A stretch of 24,808 nucleotides of DNA from contig NC_049988.1 in the NCBI RefSeq assembly GCF_000003815.2, forward strand, positions 94,061 to 118,868, given 5' to 3'. The notes beneath the pieces were generated by a model that was not told the DNA's origin, made no database searches, and was given only the letters and a program-made list of their open reading frames with translations. The DNA is from Branchiostoma floridae. Its lineage: Eukaryota; Chordata; Leptocardii; Amphioxiformes; Branchiostomatidae. A program made the translations under genes and the position numbers. Positions 9,332 through 17,660 of the stretch are shown in pieces (within the stretch, counting starts at the first letter, position 1; each line of letters opens with the position of its first letter).

Positions 9332-9405
9332 TATACCGGGCGAGCTTTGAGCAAGTCGACATTGTAGCGACAAATTACTTTTTGTTATGGTCTCCTGAAT
9401 CAGTT
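9332..9405 (+). repeat. 'GAGCAAGCCGACAT' module 3 of copy A
   Basis: CGAGCTTTGAGCAAGTCGAC followed by an AT-rich tract with ATTACTTTTTGTTATGG. It aligns to modules at 8803 and 10914 and to copy B at about 22137. Confidence 0.55.
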
Positions 9406-9876
9406 AAACAGTTTTTCGTGCTACTATTTTTCTAAACGTGGATACTCGAGTTACCAGAGCGCGGTGAGAAAAATTAAGCTTTTGGAAGGAAGGTAATTCA
9501 AATAGTCCCTCTGTATAGGTGTAGTTTACTTGTATGATGGGGCATTTTATTCGTGCGGAGCAGTCAAATTCTGTATAAGACACCGAATCAGACGTCTTCC
9601 TGCAGCCTACTCTTGACATGTAAAGCCTATATATAGCCGCCTAGGCTTAATACATTTTTTGCAAACAATTGTAAAGTATGGATATGCAGTGTCATTTTTC
9701 AAACATATCGTTACCGCATTAATCTAGAGAAACCTGCACAGTGCACATGTCATGCCTGGTCAAAACCCAGGCGCTAATACTCCTTTCACATCGGGCACAT
9801 TTTTATCGGACAACTCGTCAGCGATCTCTTAGTTCCATTTTCAGCAGTTATACGGCTGGTGCCTTCTCTATCGATA

Positions 9877-10102
9877 TAACATACATTCTTATAATTCCAC
9901 CAGGTGTCATTTTACCGCCAGCTAAAAAACGTTGTTATAGAGGCCTTCTCAAGATTGTTTTCAACACCTATATATCTGAATTGTATTACATTTAAGATAT
10001 TTAACATTCGGTGTTCAAGACAATCTCGGGAAGACATCTATACTAACGTTTTTTTAGGTGGCGGTATAATGACACCTGGTGGAATTATGATAGTTGATGT
10101 TA
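9877..10102. mobile_element. 222-bp hairpin MITE inserted in copy A only
   Basis: The element is 9879-10100, beginning ACATAC and ending GATGT, with TA on both sides. The two halves are inverted copies over about 95 bp each (CATAATTCCACCAGGTGTCA, ACCGCCA and AAAAACGTT shared in order), so it is nearly one long hairpin. Copy B has no insertion at the corresponding place (ctctatcagttccc near 22680), apart from an 8-bp difference at the site. A second member sits elsewhere in copy B (22928-23135). No coding capacity; TA targeting fits Tc1/mariner-like or related non-autonomous elements. Confidence 0.85.
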
Positions 10103-10491
10103 TATCAGTTCCCGAGTTTTACAATTCTTCGCTGACTTTTTGGAGGTCGGTTGATGTTCGCTGTTCTTAGCATCATGGACTTGTTGCTGGCGATACTTGA
10201 GGTCCAAGTATAGTCTACATGTAGGGCGTGTATAGGCATACGTCCAGCGCCCAACCCATGTCTGCTTGCAAAATTAATGTTAACTTTCTTTGAAAAAGGA
10301 GGTTACCTCCGTGCTTTAAAGTAGCGCGCAATTTGGACATTGTGGCTCTGTTGGTAGCATGTGAGCTGGGTTTATCACACAATAACGATTCAATCACCAG
10401 TTCTTTTATGCCCGTGCGCTTAATTGATTGTTTAAATAAAATTAAATCTCTAGAACTAAATTTTTAGATAAAAAATAGAAATTTTCTTTCG

Positions 10492-10525
10492 GACGTTTCG
10501 AGTGACATCCATCACTCTTCTTCAG
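10492..10525 (-). ncRNA. Hammerhead-ribozyme-like motif, copy A (degenerate?)
   Basis: On the minus strand it reads CTGAAGA, A, GAGTGA, loop TGGATG, TCACTC, GAAACGTC. This has the hammerhead core boxes CUGANGA and GAAA joined by a 6-bp stem II. One extra A lies between the first box and stem II, which may abolish activity. Penelope-like retroelements carry minimal hammerheads of this kind; no Penelope protein is visible nearby. Copy B keeps the motif at 23272-23305. Confidence 0.4.
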
Positions 10526-10789
10526 TGTGACAAAAATTACCCGGCAGAGCATGCTGGTTGGACATGTCAATTCACTAATTTTCAAGGATTGTATGAAACG
10601 TCACTCAAATGTAAACCATGTTCGTTCGCACGAGTTGATCTAAAACACCACCTTAAACCGGAAGGGAATAGAGAACTTCGCGTAGAACTTTCCAGTACAT
10701 GGGACCCCTCTTTGCATCACAAAGGACAATGACTGTTCCTGTGGTATTGCCTTAACTTTAAGTTCGCTTTTTTATCGTTGATAATACAG

Positions 10790-10858
10790 GTACGATCAGG
10801 AGAGGAGTTTGCTGAATTGTCTGGAAGGATACCTCGGAAGGAGGATTGTTGCAGAGAG
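10790..10858 (+). other. Putative 5'UTR exon, copy A
   Basis: The block lies between an acceptor-like sequence (tttttatcgttgataatacag) and a donor-like gttagt at 10859. Copy B keeps acceptor, donor and most of the interior at 23816-23877, but the exon there is 62 bp, not 69. The difference is not a multiple of three, so if it is an exon it is probably non-coding. It lies about 2.2 kb upstream of the receptor coding exon, on the same strand. No transcript evidence is available. Confidence 0.35.
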
Positions 10859-10913
10859 GTTAGTGCTGTTATATTGGTGCTTGTTGTTACTGTTCATTTA
10901 CAAACATGAAAAT

Positions 10914-10990
10914 ATGTCGACCTGTCCTTGAGCAAGCCGACATCACTTATTGGCATAAAAACAGCGCCAAGTAATCGCCTGCTATTGGGC
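10914..10990 (+). repeat. 'GAGCAAGCCGACAT' module 4 of copy A
   Basis: TATGTCGACCTGTCCTTGAG continuing CAAGCCGACATCACTTATTG. It follows the putative 5'UTR exon as module 3 follows cassette 2. The copy B counterpart is at about 23931. Confidence 0.55.
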
Positions 10991-11325
10991 GCAGAAGTAA
11001 TTCTATACCTACGTTGCGTTTGTCGCTAAAGGTCACTCTCCCTACACCTGCGTCAAGCTTGCGTCAGGGCTTCGTTCATTGCGTCATTGTTTTGTTGTTT
11101 TCTCCGATATTTTATAACTAAGATATTGCGATACGTAAAGTATGTCTTAAAAGACGACAATACAGAAAAAGTCAGAAATTCGTTCTTTATCTCTGATTCG
11201 TTGAATCTTTCGACACGTAGACGCAAGCTTGGCGCAAGTGCAGTGAGAGTGCACCTTAAGAGCGTAGCACTTCGGATAAAAGAAGGAATACAGTCCCGTT
11301 TTCACGTCAACGTATGAAATTGCAA

Positions 11326-11529
11326 NNNNNNNNNNNNNNNNNNNNNNNNNNNNNNNNNNNNNNNNNNNNNNNNNNNNNNNNNNNNNNNNNNNNNNNNNNN
11401 NNNNNNNNNNNNNNNNNNNNNNNNNNNNNNNNNNNNNNNNNNNNNNNNNNNNNNNNNNNNNNNNNNNNNNNNNNNNNNNNNNNNNNNNNNNNNNNNNNNN
11501 NNNNNNNNNNNNNNNNNNNNNNNNNNNNN
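11326..11529. other. Assembly gap (204 N) in copy A
   Basis: The counterpart in copy B is about 24100-24304, non-coding. Confidence 0.9.
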
Positions 11530-11712
11530 AAAGCTCTGAGTGAGCGCCACCATTTTGAATGCCGATTTTAATCATGTGACTATTGACTGGTTCGCATAAT
11601 TAGACTAAATTTTAATTAGATTCGTACTTTTGTCAATAGTGATTTGGCCTTTTTAATGAAATTGAAGCAAATTCTCATGATCCCAAAATTGAATCACTTC
11701 ATCTAGTCATCA

Positions 11713-12368
11713 TAACCCTATCTAGACCGGGCTTTTTTAGGCGAGTACTGGAGAGGAACCCATTTAGACTCCCCTCTTGTAATTTTAGAACGGCTCGATG
11801 CAAGACCATAAATTTGCAGGTAGTAAAGTACTACTTAAATGTTTTTAGACATCGCAAATTGAGATATCGCAAATTGTGGTGAAGATTTTTATGAGCAACT
11901 GAATTTAAAGATGACCACACCCCTAGAAGCTTGTCAGGATATAAGTTCCTCCACATCCGACCATTTTAAAACTATTCTAGGAAGCTGAAATTTCACCAGT
12001 ATAATAACAAATTTCTCTACAGATTATACATGTCAAATTTTATGTTTGAGCTCTCAATGGTTTATCTTTTACAGCCACTAGAATTCAGCGAGTTTTTCTA
12101 TTACAGTTTTTTCAATGGCCAAATACGTAATCTGTTAAAGAAAGGGAATACATGCATCTTTAAAGTTAACAAAAATAAGTCTCTTCTTAATATAAAGTCT
12201 GAGAAGACTCCTGTTGTCGATGTCCATGGCAACCGCATCGACGTTCAAATGGCAGCATGCAGGAAATGATGTCATAATTTAGAATCCGCCATTTTGGTTG
12301 ACAATCTTGAATTTATTTTAAATAAACGTTGGGACTTTAGGTCCCCTCTCTCGGTCTAGATAGGGTTA
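11713..12368. mobile_element. 652-bp TA-flanked transposon, copy A
   Basis: The left end ACCCTATCTAGACCG at 11715 and inverted right end CGGTCTAGATAGGGT ending at 12366 are perfect 15-bp terminal repeats, with TA outside both. The interior has no convincing transposase frame. The left end is also present in copy B at 24480, so the insertion predates the split of the two copies; copy B runs out of the window before its right end. Confidence 0.75.
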
Positions 12369-12473
12369 AAGTAGTAATGACCTCGCAAAAAATACTTAGA
12401 TTTATGTGATCACTGGGCTAATTTTACGTTTTTATTTATTCAACATCACAACGGCGACTACTCTGGCCACAGG

Positions 12474-12502
12474 GCATTTTGCCACTGCAAGTGGCAAAAT
12501 GC
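12474..12502. other. Perfect 13-bp inverted repeat (hairpin)
   Basis: GCATTTTGCCACT, loop GCA, AGTGGCAAAATGC, followed by AAAAAAC. It lies about 575 bp upstream of the receptor ATG. Perfect conservation of both arms suggests recent origin or constraint. Function unknown. Confidence 0.7.
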
Positions 12503-13056
12503 AAAAAAACTACACTTACAACTATTTAACTGTTATTTACATAGTATCGCCAGAAGGTGCTATGGCGAAAGCCGTCCGATTGTACAAGCAATTGGATTAT
12601 GTCATTGTCAGACGACAGCAAGCGTGTAACAAATGAATGGGTGACCTTGTGGCGCCTTGCGTTAAACATGTCGGTCCAATTGTTTACAAACAGACAACTT
12701 GTGCTTGTATGCCTGCCGACCGAAAAGAGCCGTTTCAATGCGCTGTGGTATGCCACTCGTAGTAACAATGATAATGATGCTTTCTAAAAGTTTTTGCCAA
12801 GGAGGTGTTTGATAATTTTTATGGCTATAACTTGCTGCATTAGAAGCAATTGCGTCACCTTAGCGATATTTATAATTATACTTACAGTTAAATTGTTAAT
12901 AGTTATCAGAATACTAAAGTAAATTATGTGTGTTATTTCTAGATTTTGAATGTAAAACCTTTTAGTATCCAGGATTGCAAAGCTACTGGTCTTATCTGAT
13001 TAGCTTAGAGCTCCCTAAACTTTGAAAATGTCACGTGACTGAACTAAACAATTTAA

Positions 13057-13073
13057 CTCCTCTTGATGTATAG
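13057..13073 (+). promoter_or_regulatory. Splice-acceptor-like site before the receptor ATG
   Basis: A pyrimidine-rich stretch ends TATAG at 13073, and ATC|ATGG follows. The start codon therefore has A at -3 and G at +4, a strong Kozak context. A 5'UTR intron ending here would join an upstream leader exon to a single coding exon. This is inference from sequence only. Confidence 0.4.
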
Positions 13074-13076
13074 ATC

Positions 13077-16000
13077 ATGGCAAACAAGCTGAAGACACTG
13101 GTTCTTCTACTCCTGGTTTTTGATGGAAGGCACTCTTGGTTTATCCTTCCGGAGCCGGAGAGACGAGAAGTTCGGACAGATCTCTGCGATGAAAACTGTG
13201 CCTTACATGACTGTAGATGTAACGAGAGAGGACTTCTTGTTGTCCCTCAGAATCTGCCTACGACAGTCATAGAGTTACTTTTGCACAACAATTTTATCAC
13301 AAGTTTGACTCAGTTTGACTTCTCAAAGTTTATGTATCTAAAATGTTTGCATTTACAACACAATCAGATTTCCTCTCTCGCGGAGCAAACATTCTCAGGT
13401 CTGGCTCAGCTCGAATTTTTGGATCTTTCACATAATATGATACCATACATTCGGCCTGGTACATTTCGGGTTCTTACACTCCAAACCATTAACCTTGAAA
13501 ACAACAAGATAACTAAAGAAACATTAGCCCACGAAGCATTCTCAAATCTACCGAACCTCTCGGGATTGTATTTATCTTCTAACATGGTGACCGATATCCT
13601 ACCATTTACATTCACAAGTGTACCAAATCTCCGCCAGCTTATGCTAAACAAGAACCGACTACATTACATCAAGTCCAGCAAGTTTATAGATCTACCGGAA
13701 CTTAGGTCTTTGTGGCTGATCTCTAATCAAATACGTGCAGTTCAATTTGGGGCATTCTCTAACCTACCGAAAGTCGAAATTATACGGCTACAAGACAACC
13801 TCCTAACAACCATTCACCCAGGTGCATTTTCAAATGTCCCAAACCTTCGCGAAGTGGTACTGTCGGGAAACCCCTGGAACTGTGACTGTGAAATGGCAGA
13901 AATCAAGAAAACTTTAACTGAGTCACATCCTTCCTACCCTGCCCCAATAGCATTCAAGTCCCAAATCATTTGTAAACAACCAAGTAACCATGAAGGAAAA
14001 CATCTTGATGTTATTCCTGAAAATCTAATCTGTGAAAAACCAAAGATTGTAAGATTTGAAAACAAGAAAGGCGCCCCTCTTTTGCATGGAGAAACTCTCC
14101 ATTTGGTCTGTGAAGCTTCAGGCTTACCTGAGCCAGATATCACAATCACCCTTCCATGTGGGCATACTCCTGATCCTACATTTACTATTAAGCCAGGAGG
14201 GAGAAACATTATTACCGTGACAAAATCAGGTGTTACTGCAGTAGATGCTGGTCAGTACATCTGTATTGCTACCAACGCAGGTGGCTCTACATCTAGCAAA
14301 CTGTATGTTGATGTTGTACCTGAAAAACCGAAGATTGTGAGATTTGAAAACCAAAAAAGCGGCGCAGTGGTGCAGGGAGAAACCCTCCATTTAATCTGTG
14401 AAGCTTCAGGTTTACCTAAACCAGATATCAAAATCGTTATTCCATCTGGGCTCACTCCTACGCCTACTGTTAAGTCAGGAGGGAGAAACATTATTGTTAC
14501 CATGACCAAATCAGATGTTACTGCAGTAGATGCTGGTCAGTACATCTGTATTGCTACCAACGTAGGTGGCTCTACATCTGGCAAACTGTATGTTGAGGTA
14601 GAAAACCCAACATCGGCTATGCCAGGCGTATCCACTGGCACAACGGAGATATCTAAAGTCACAACTCCAACACCCACCACACAGGCTGGTACTACGACGT
14701 TAAGAAAACCAACGATTGTGAGGTTTAAGATTAACGAAAACACAGAAGTACATGGGGAGATCCCATATTTGGTCTGTGAAGCATCAGGTATACTTCCTCC
14801 AAATATCATTGTCACTCTCCCATCTGGACTGAATGTAACTAGTGGGAGAGTGATTATGGGAGTGAATGGTACCATCACCATAACTAACGTCAGTGCAGCA
14901 GATGTCGGTCTGTACACTTGCATTGCGTCAAATCCTGCCGGCTCGGCGTTTGCCACAGTGTTGGTAAACGCCCAAACCTACGCGTCTGTTCCACCAACTT
15001 TTAATGCTTATCTTCCAATGTCTAAAGCCCCACCAATCGGTAACACCCTACCATTTGTTTCGCCCCCTTCTAATGTTCCACATCCAGTGTCAACAGCTTA
15101 TCCGCTACACAATTCAGAAGTCCGCCCCTCAGACTTGCGATTCGCTGTTGGTTTGGGTACATTTCTCGGAGTTTTGTTACTATCCGGTCTTTTGATTGCA
15201 TTTTGGTGGAAACAAAAGCGCAGAAATGACCCTGTTTCCTTAGCACCGACTATTTACCCTCCCAATACAGACGACATGGTGAACAGTTCTAACAATGACT
15301 CAGGCGCTGCTAGTCCAAACGAAGAACTGAACGTGCCTGAGAATGTATATGAGAACCCAGACTCTGACATGGACATTACTTCCTGTGAGGCAACCAGTGG
15401 TAACGATGGCCCTGAAGACCAATTCGTTCATACTGGGGGTCCAAATCTGAAATCACGTTTGGCACCCGATTCCAAGTTAGTCCACAATGCCTTGACAGTC
15501 CATGAACTAGTAAACGTCGTGTATGGGAAGGATGTACATGAGAATCCAGACTCTGCCATGGGCATTAAATCCTGCGTGGCAGCCGGTGGTAACGATGACC
15601 ATGGAGACCAATTCGATGCTGGAGGTCCAAAACTGAAATCGGGTTTGCCCCCTAAGTCCAAATTGGTCCACAATCCGTTGACAGTCCATGAACTAGTAAA
15701 CGTCGTGTATGGGAAGGATGTATGTGAGGCTGGGCATAAAGAGGAAGCGTTAGCTGCTACCTCTCTTTCCATTAATGGGGAAAACGAAAAAGAAGTCGCT
15801 AAAGGAGAAGAATATGCTACCCCTCATTACGATGATAAGAGTGTATTTGATAAGAAGTCATCAGTAGAGGGTACCTCTCGTGTCATATATGATAGTACCA
15901 ATGGGCAAGAATCAGGTTCAAATGCTTCTTCGCAGGTTGTTTATCACAGTGAAGAAGGCAGTGCAGTGTCTGTTGCATCTCCATCCATTTACAAGCATGA

Positions 16001-16103
16001 CAAGGAGAAACAAGAATCTCCGAATCGTCCAAAAAATTATGAAACTGACAATCAGAAAAAAGCAGTTTCTGTTCCTCGATTTATCTATGAGAATAGTGAA
16101 TAA
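13077..16103 (+). CDS. LRR-Ig type I transmembrane receptor, tyrosine-rich tail
   Basis: A complete intronless frame of 1008 codons. Residues 1-20 are a signal peptide (LVLLLLVF core). An LRRNT cap has C37, C41, C46 and C48. About nine leucine-rich repeats span 62-266 (LKCLHLQHNQI, LEFLDLSHNMI and similar). The LRRCT cap begins NPWNCDC and uses C269, C271, C299 and C319. Three Ig domains follow with cysteine pairs C345/C396, C441/C491 and C567/C615, each with the DAGQYIC or DVGLYTC signature. Thr/Pro-rich linkers lie at 511-543 and 633-685. One membrane helix is at about 688-710, stopped by KQKRR. The 298-residue tail has 11 tyrosines and no TIR or kinase domain. The start is chosen for its signal peptide and strong Kozak context. 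Vertebrate LRR-Ig proteins such as LINGO, AMIGO and LRIG act in adhesion and signalling, and amphioxus has many LRR-Ig genes proposed to act in immunity. The ligand is unknown and orthology cannot be assigned. Confidence 0.95.
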   Translation: MANKLKTLVLLLLVFDGRHSWFILPEPERREVRTDLCDENCALHDCRCNERGLLVVPQNLPTTVIELLLHNNFITSLTQFDFSKFMYLKCLHLQHNQISSLAEQTFSGLAQLEFLDLSHNMIPYIRPGTFRVLTLQTINLENNKITKETLAHEAFSNLPNLSGLYLSSNMVTDILPFTFTSVPNLRQLMLNKNRLHYIKSSKFIDLPELRSLWLISNQIRAVQFGAFSNLPKVEIIRLQDNLLTTIHPGAFSNVPNLREVVLSGNPWNCDCEMAEIKKTLTESHPSYPAPIAFKSQIICKQPSNHEGKHLDVIPENLICEKPKIVRFENKKGAPLLHGETLHLVCEASGLPEPDITITLPCGHTPDPTFTIKPGGRNIITVTKSGVTAVDAGQYICIATNAGGSTSSKLYVDVVPEKPKIVRFENQKSGAVVQGETLHLICEASGLPKPDIKIVIPSGLTPTPTVKSGGRNIIVTMTKSDVTAVDAGQYICIATNVGGSTSGKLYVEVENPTSAMPGVSTGTTEISKVTTPTPTTQAGTTTLRKPTIVRFKINENTEVHGEIPYLVCEASGILPPNIIVTLPSGLNVTSGRVIMGVNGTITITNVSAADVGLYTCIASNPAGSAFATVLVNAQTYASVPPTFNAYLPMSKAPPIGNTLPFVSPPSNVPHPVSTAYPLHNSEVRPSDLRFAVGLGTFLGVLLLSGLLIAFWWKQKRRNDPVSLAPTIYPPNTDDMVNSSNNDSGAASPNEELNVPENVYENPDSDMDITSCEATSGNDGPEDQFVHTGGPNLKSRLAPDSKLVHNALTVHELVNVVYGKDVHENPDSAMGIKSCVAAGGNDDHGDQFDAGGPKLKSGLPPKSKLVHNPLTVHELVNVVYGKDVCEAGHKEEALAATSLSINGENEKEVAKGEEYATPHYDDKSVFDKKSSVEGTSRVIYDSTNGQESGSNASSQVVYHSEEGSAVSVASPSIYKHDKEKQESPNRPKNYETDNQKKAVSVPRFIYENSE
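14034..14600 (+). repeat. Tandem duplication of Ig domain coding sequence (Ig1 and Ig2)
   Basis: The DNA for Ig1 (from 14034) and Ig2 (from 14322) is repeated with a 288-bp period. Both begin GAAAAACCRAAGATTGT. Both end in a nearly identical stretch running from ACTGCAGTAGATGCTGG through GGTGGCTCTACATCT to AACTGTATGTTGA. Ig3 is much more diverged and sits after a Thr/Pro linker, so Ig2 (or Ig1) arose recently inside this exon. Confidence 0.85.
15351..15722 (+). repeat. Tandem duplication in the cytoplasmic tail, ~63-residue unit
   Basis: Residues 759-820 and 822-882 are copies: ENPDS.M.I.SC, a GND stretch, GGP.LKS, then SKLVHN.LTVHELVNVVYG ending KDV. The DNA is nearly identical towards the 3' end of each unit. 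One codon is missing in the second unit. The duplication doubles the VVYGKDV tyrosine site (Y816, Y878). Confidence 0.9.
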
Positions 16104-16186
16104 GGTCAAACATACCACTGGAATCTAAAATGGTAATCCGAATATAGAGTATCATAATGTGAACAAGTACAACCCTTTGAAAACAT
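16104..16186 (+). other. Start of the receptor 3'UTR, before the duplicated segment
   Basis: 83 bp of non-coding DNA after the TAA. Copy A cannot be compared here because its counterpart is in the gap ending at 4214. Confidence 0.5.
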
Positions 16187-16210
16187 GAAAATGTACCTGA
16201 AAACATATCA

Positions 16211-16216
16211 ATTAAA
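16211..16216 (+). promoter_or_regulatory. ATTAAA polyadenylation-type signal of the receptor
   Basis: The common variant hexamer lies 108 bp after the stop codon. No AATAAA is nearer. The region is AT-rich, so chance occurrence is quite possible. Confidence 0.35.
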
Positions 16217-16628
16217 ATGAAAAATTCCACATATTTGACACAAACTAAACTCAAATATCCCAAAGACCCTAACATAAACAAAAGGCTCCAATTGCAGACA
16301 GTGAATGAAATGTTAGAAACATTATTAGATTCAGATTCAGCTTTATCGGTTCTTGGCATGGCAAATGACATTATAAATGTCACATGATATATGCCAAAGA
16401 ATTACATATCATAAAATCTTAAAAGTTGTTAAAATTCACAAACATACATAATCACATTTAGTTTAAAATCCTAGACACTAGATTAAACATAGCAGTGGCG
16501 GAGAGACAAAGTGAACATTACTATGTCAGCAACAATAACGTACGTAGAATTTAAGAACAAAGTAACTGCATGTATATTCTGTACAGACGCAGTACTAGTG
16601 ACCTATCGCCACAGAATCACCATCTTGA

Positions 16629-16649
16629 TAGAGCAATTTTATTGCTCTA
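16629..16649. other. Perfect 9-bp hairpin, copy B
   Basis: Same TAGAGCAAT/ATTGCTCTA hairpin as at 4657-4677, in the block with no visible differences between copies. Confidence 0.6.
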
Positions 16650-17031
16650 GGAACAAAGAAGAGTTCATGTCTCTTGGTCTTACTCTTTTTCAATACCCGG
16701 TAGCGTCTTATCATTACATGTATTATGCATTTTCTTAAAGAGTTCAAGTCCTTGCCCTGGATTACATCTAGAGTACGTGCTCCCATCGTAACATGTTCGG
16801 TAGTTTGGGGTATAACTAAACCCCATAACTACCCACAGTCATAAAAAACCTGGAATGTCTCAGGAACAATGGCCTTCCCGATTTGACATATTTTCCTGTA
16901 ATCATTTTCATATATTAAATATCAGCAAACCACGGAGAATGACCCAAAAACTGTAAAAGAAAGTTACATAATCCAACGGAGATTGCAATTTAGACAAGAT
17001 CCGTCGTTCTTGTGCGCAGTACTTTTCAATT

Positions 17032-17660
17032 GGCATTTAATATGTAACGTTAGTACTACACAACATGCATATGACCCGAGTGCAAACGCAAGCTGTTACC
17101 AGACATATACAGTAATAGACTACACCTTAACGCAACCAACATTAGCGATATAAAGCAATTCGAACCAAAAACATGTTGTAGTTGGGATCGATTGTGAATT
17201 ATTCACAAGTTTCCACAGCAAAGCGAGCTACCAGGTCGTTTTCCTTTAGTACGTACCTTGCATCAGAAAAAAACTCTTCTTACTTGTAGAAACAAAACAT
17301 GATTGAGATTAACGCTCGCGATGTGTCATTGGCCGCAAAATGTCGAATTATCATGTTGGCATTTAATATGTAACGTTAGTATTACACAACATCCATATGA
17401 CCCGAGTGCAAACGCAAGCTGTTAGCAGACATATACAGTAATAGACTACACCTTAACGACAACCAGCATTAGCGATATAAAGTAATTCGAACCAAAAACA
17501 TGTTCTAGTTGGGATCGATTGTGAATTATTCACAAGTTTCCACAGCAAAGCGAGCTACCGGGTCGTTTTCCTTACTGCGTACCTTGCACCAGAAAAAAAC
17601 AAAACATGTTTAAGATTAACGCTCGCGATGTGTCAAAGGCCACAAAATGTCAAATTATGT
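17032..17660. repeat. 326-bp tandem duplication private to copy B
   Basis: The stretch beginning GGCATTTAATATGTAACGTT occurs at 17032 and again at 17358. Copy A has it once (about 5062). The first unit carries about 19 bp (tcttcttacttgtagaaa) absent from the second unit and from copy A. The units differ by several substitutions, so the duplication is not brand new. Confidence 0.85.

Larger units (their letters stand above)
4215..12290. repeat. Segmental duplication, copy A
   Basis: This stretch matches 16187-24808 in the same orientation. The offset is 11972 at the left end, about 12620 near 8040, about 12786 near 9060 and 12765 at 11715, so the copies differ by indels as well as substitutions. 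Identity is very high at the left (a ~390-bp block at 4545-4935 shows no difference I can find) and lower at the right. No convincing protein-coding gene is seen inside. It contains regulatory-looking modules, a MITE, a TA-flanked transposon and three gaps. It may be the downstream flank of a receptor paralogue, or the other haplotype of copy B. Confidence 0.9.
12369..13073. other. Upstream region of the LRR-Ig receptor gene
   Basis: Overlapping short open frames on both strands at 12406-12787 are not convincing genes. The region holds a perfect 13-bp palindrome (12474-12502) and a CACGTG E-box at 13032. It ends in a splice-acceptor-like 'ctcctcttgatgtatag' just before the receptor start codon. 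No TATA box stands out. Confidence 0.5.

Noticed and set aside
12406-12787. Overlapping 76-80 residue frames upstream of the receptor
   Set aside because: They occur on both strands in overlapping frames without domain or signal features.
13406-15772. Minus-strand frames of 60-139 residues under the receptor
   Set aside because: Shadows of the receptor coding sequence on the opposite strand.
13077-16103. Toll-like receptor as identity of the gene
   Set aside because: LRR caps fit, but there are three Ig domains and no TIR domain in the tail.
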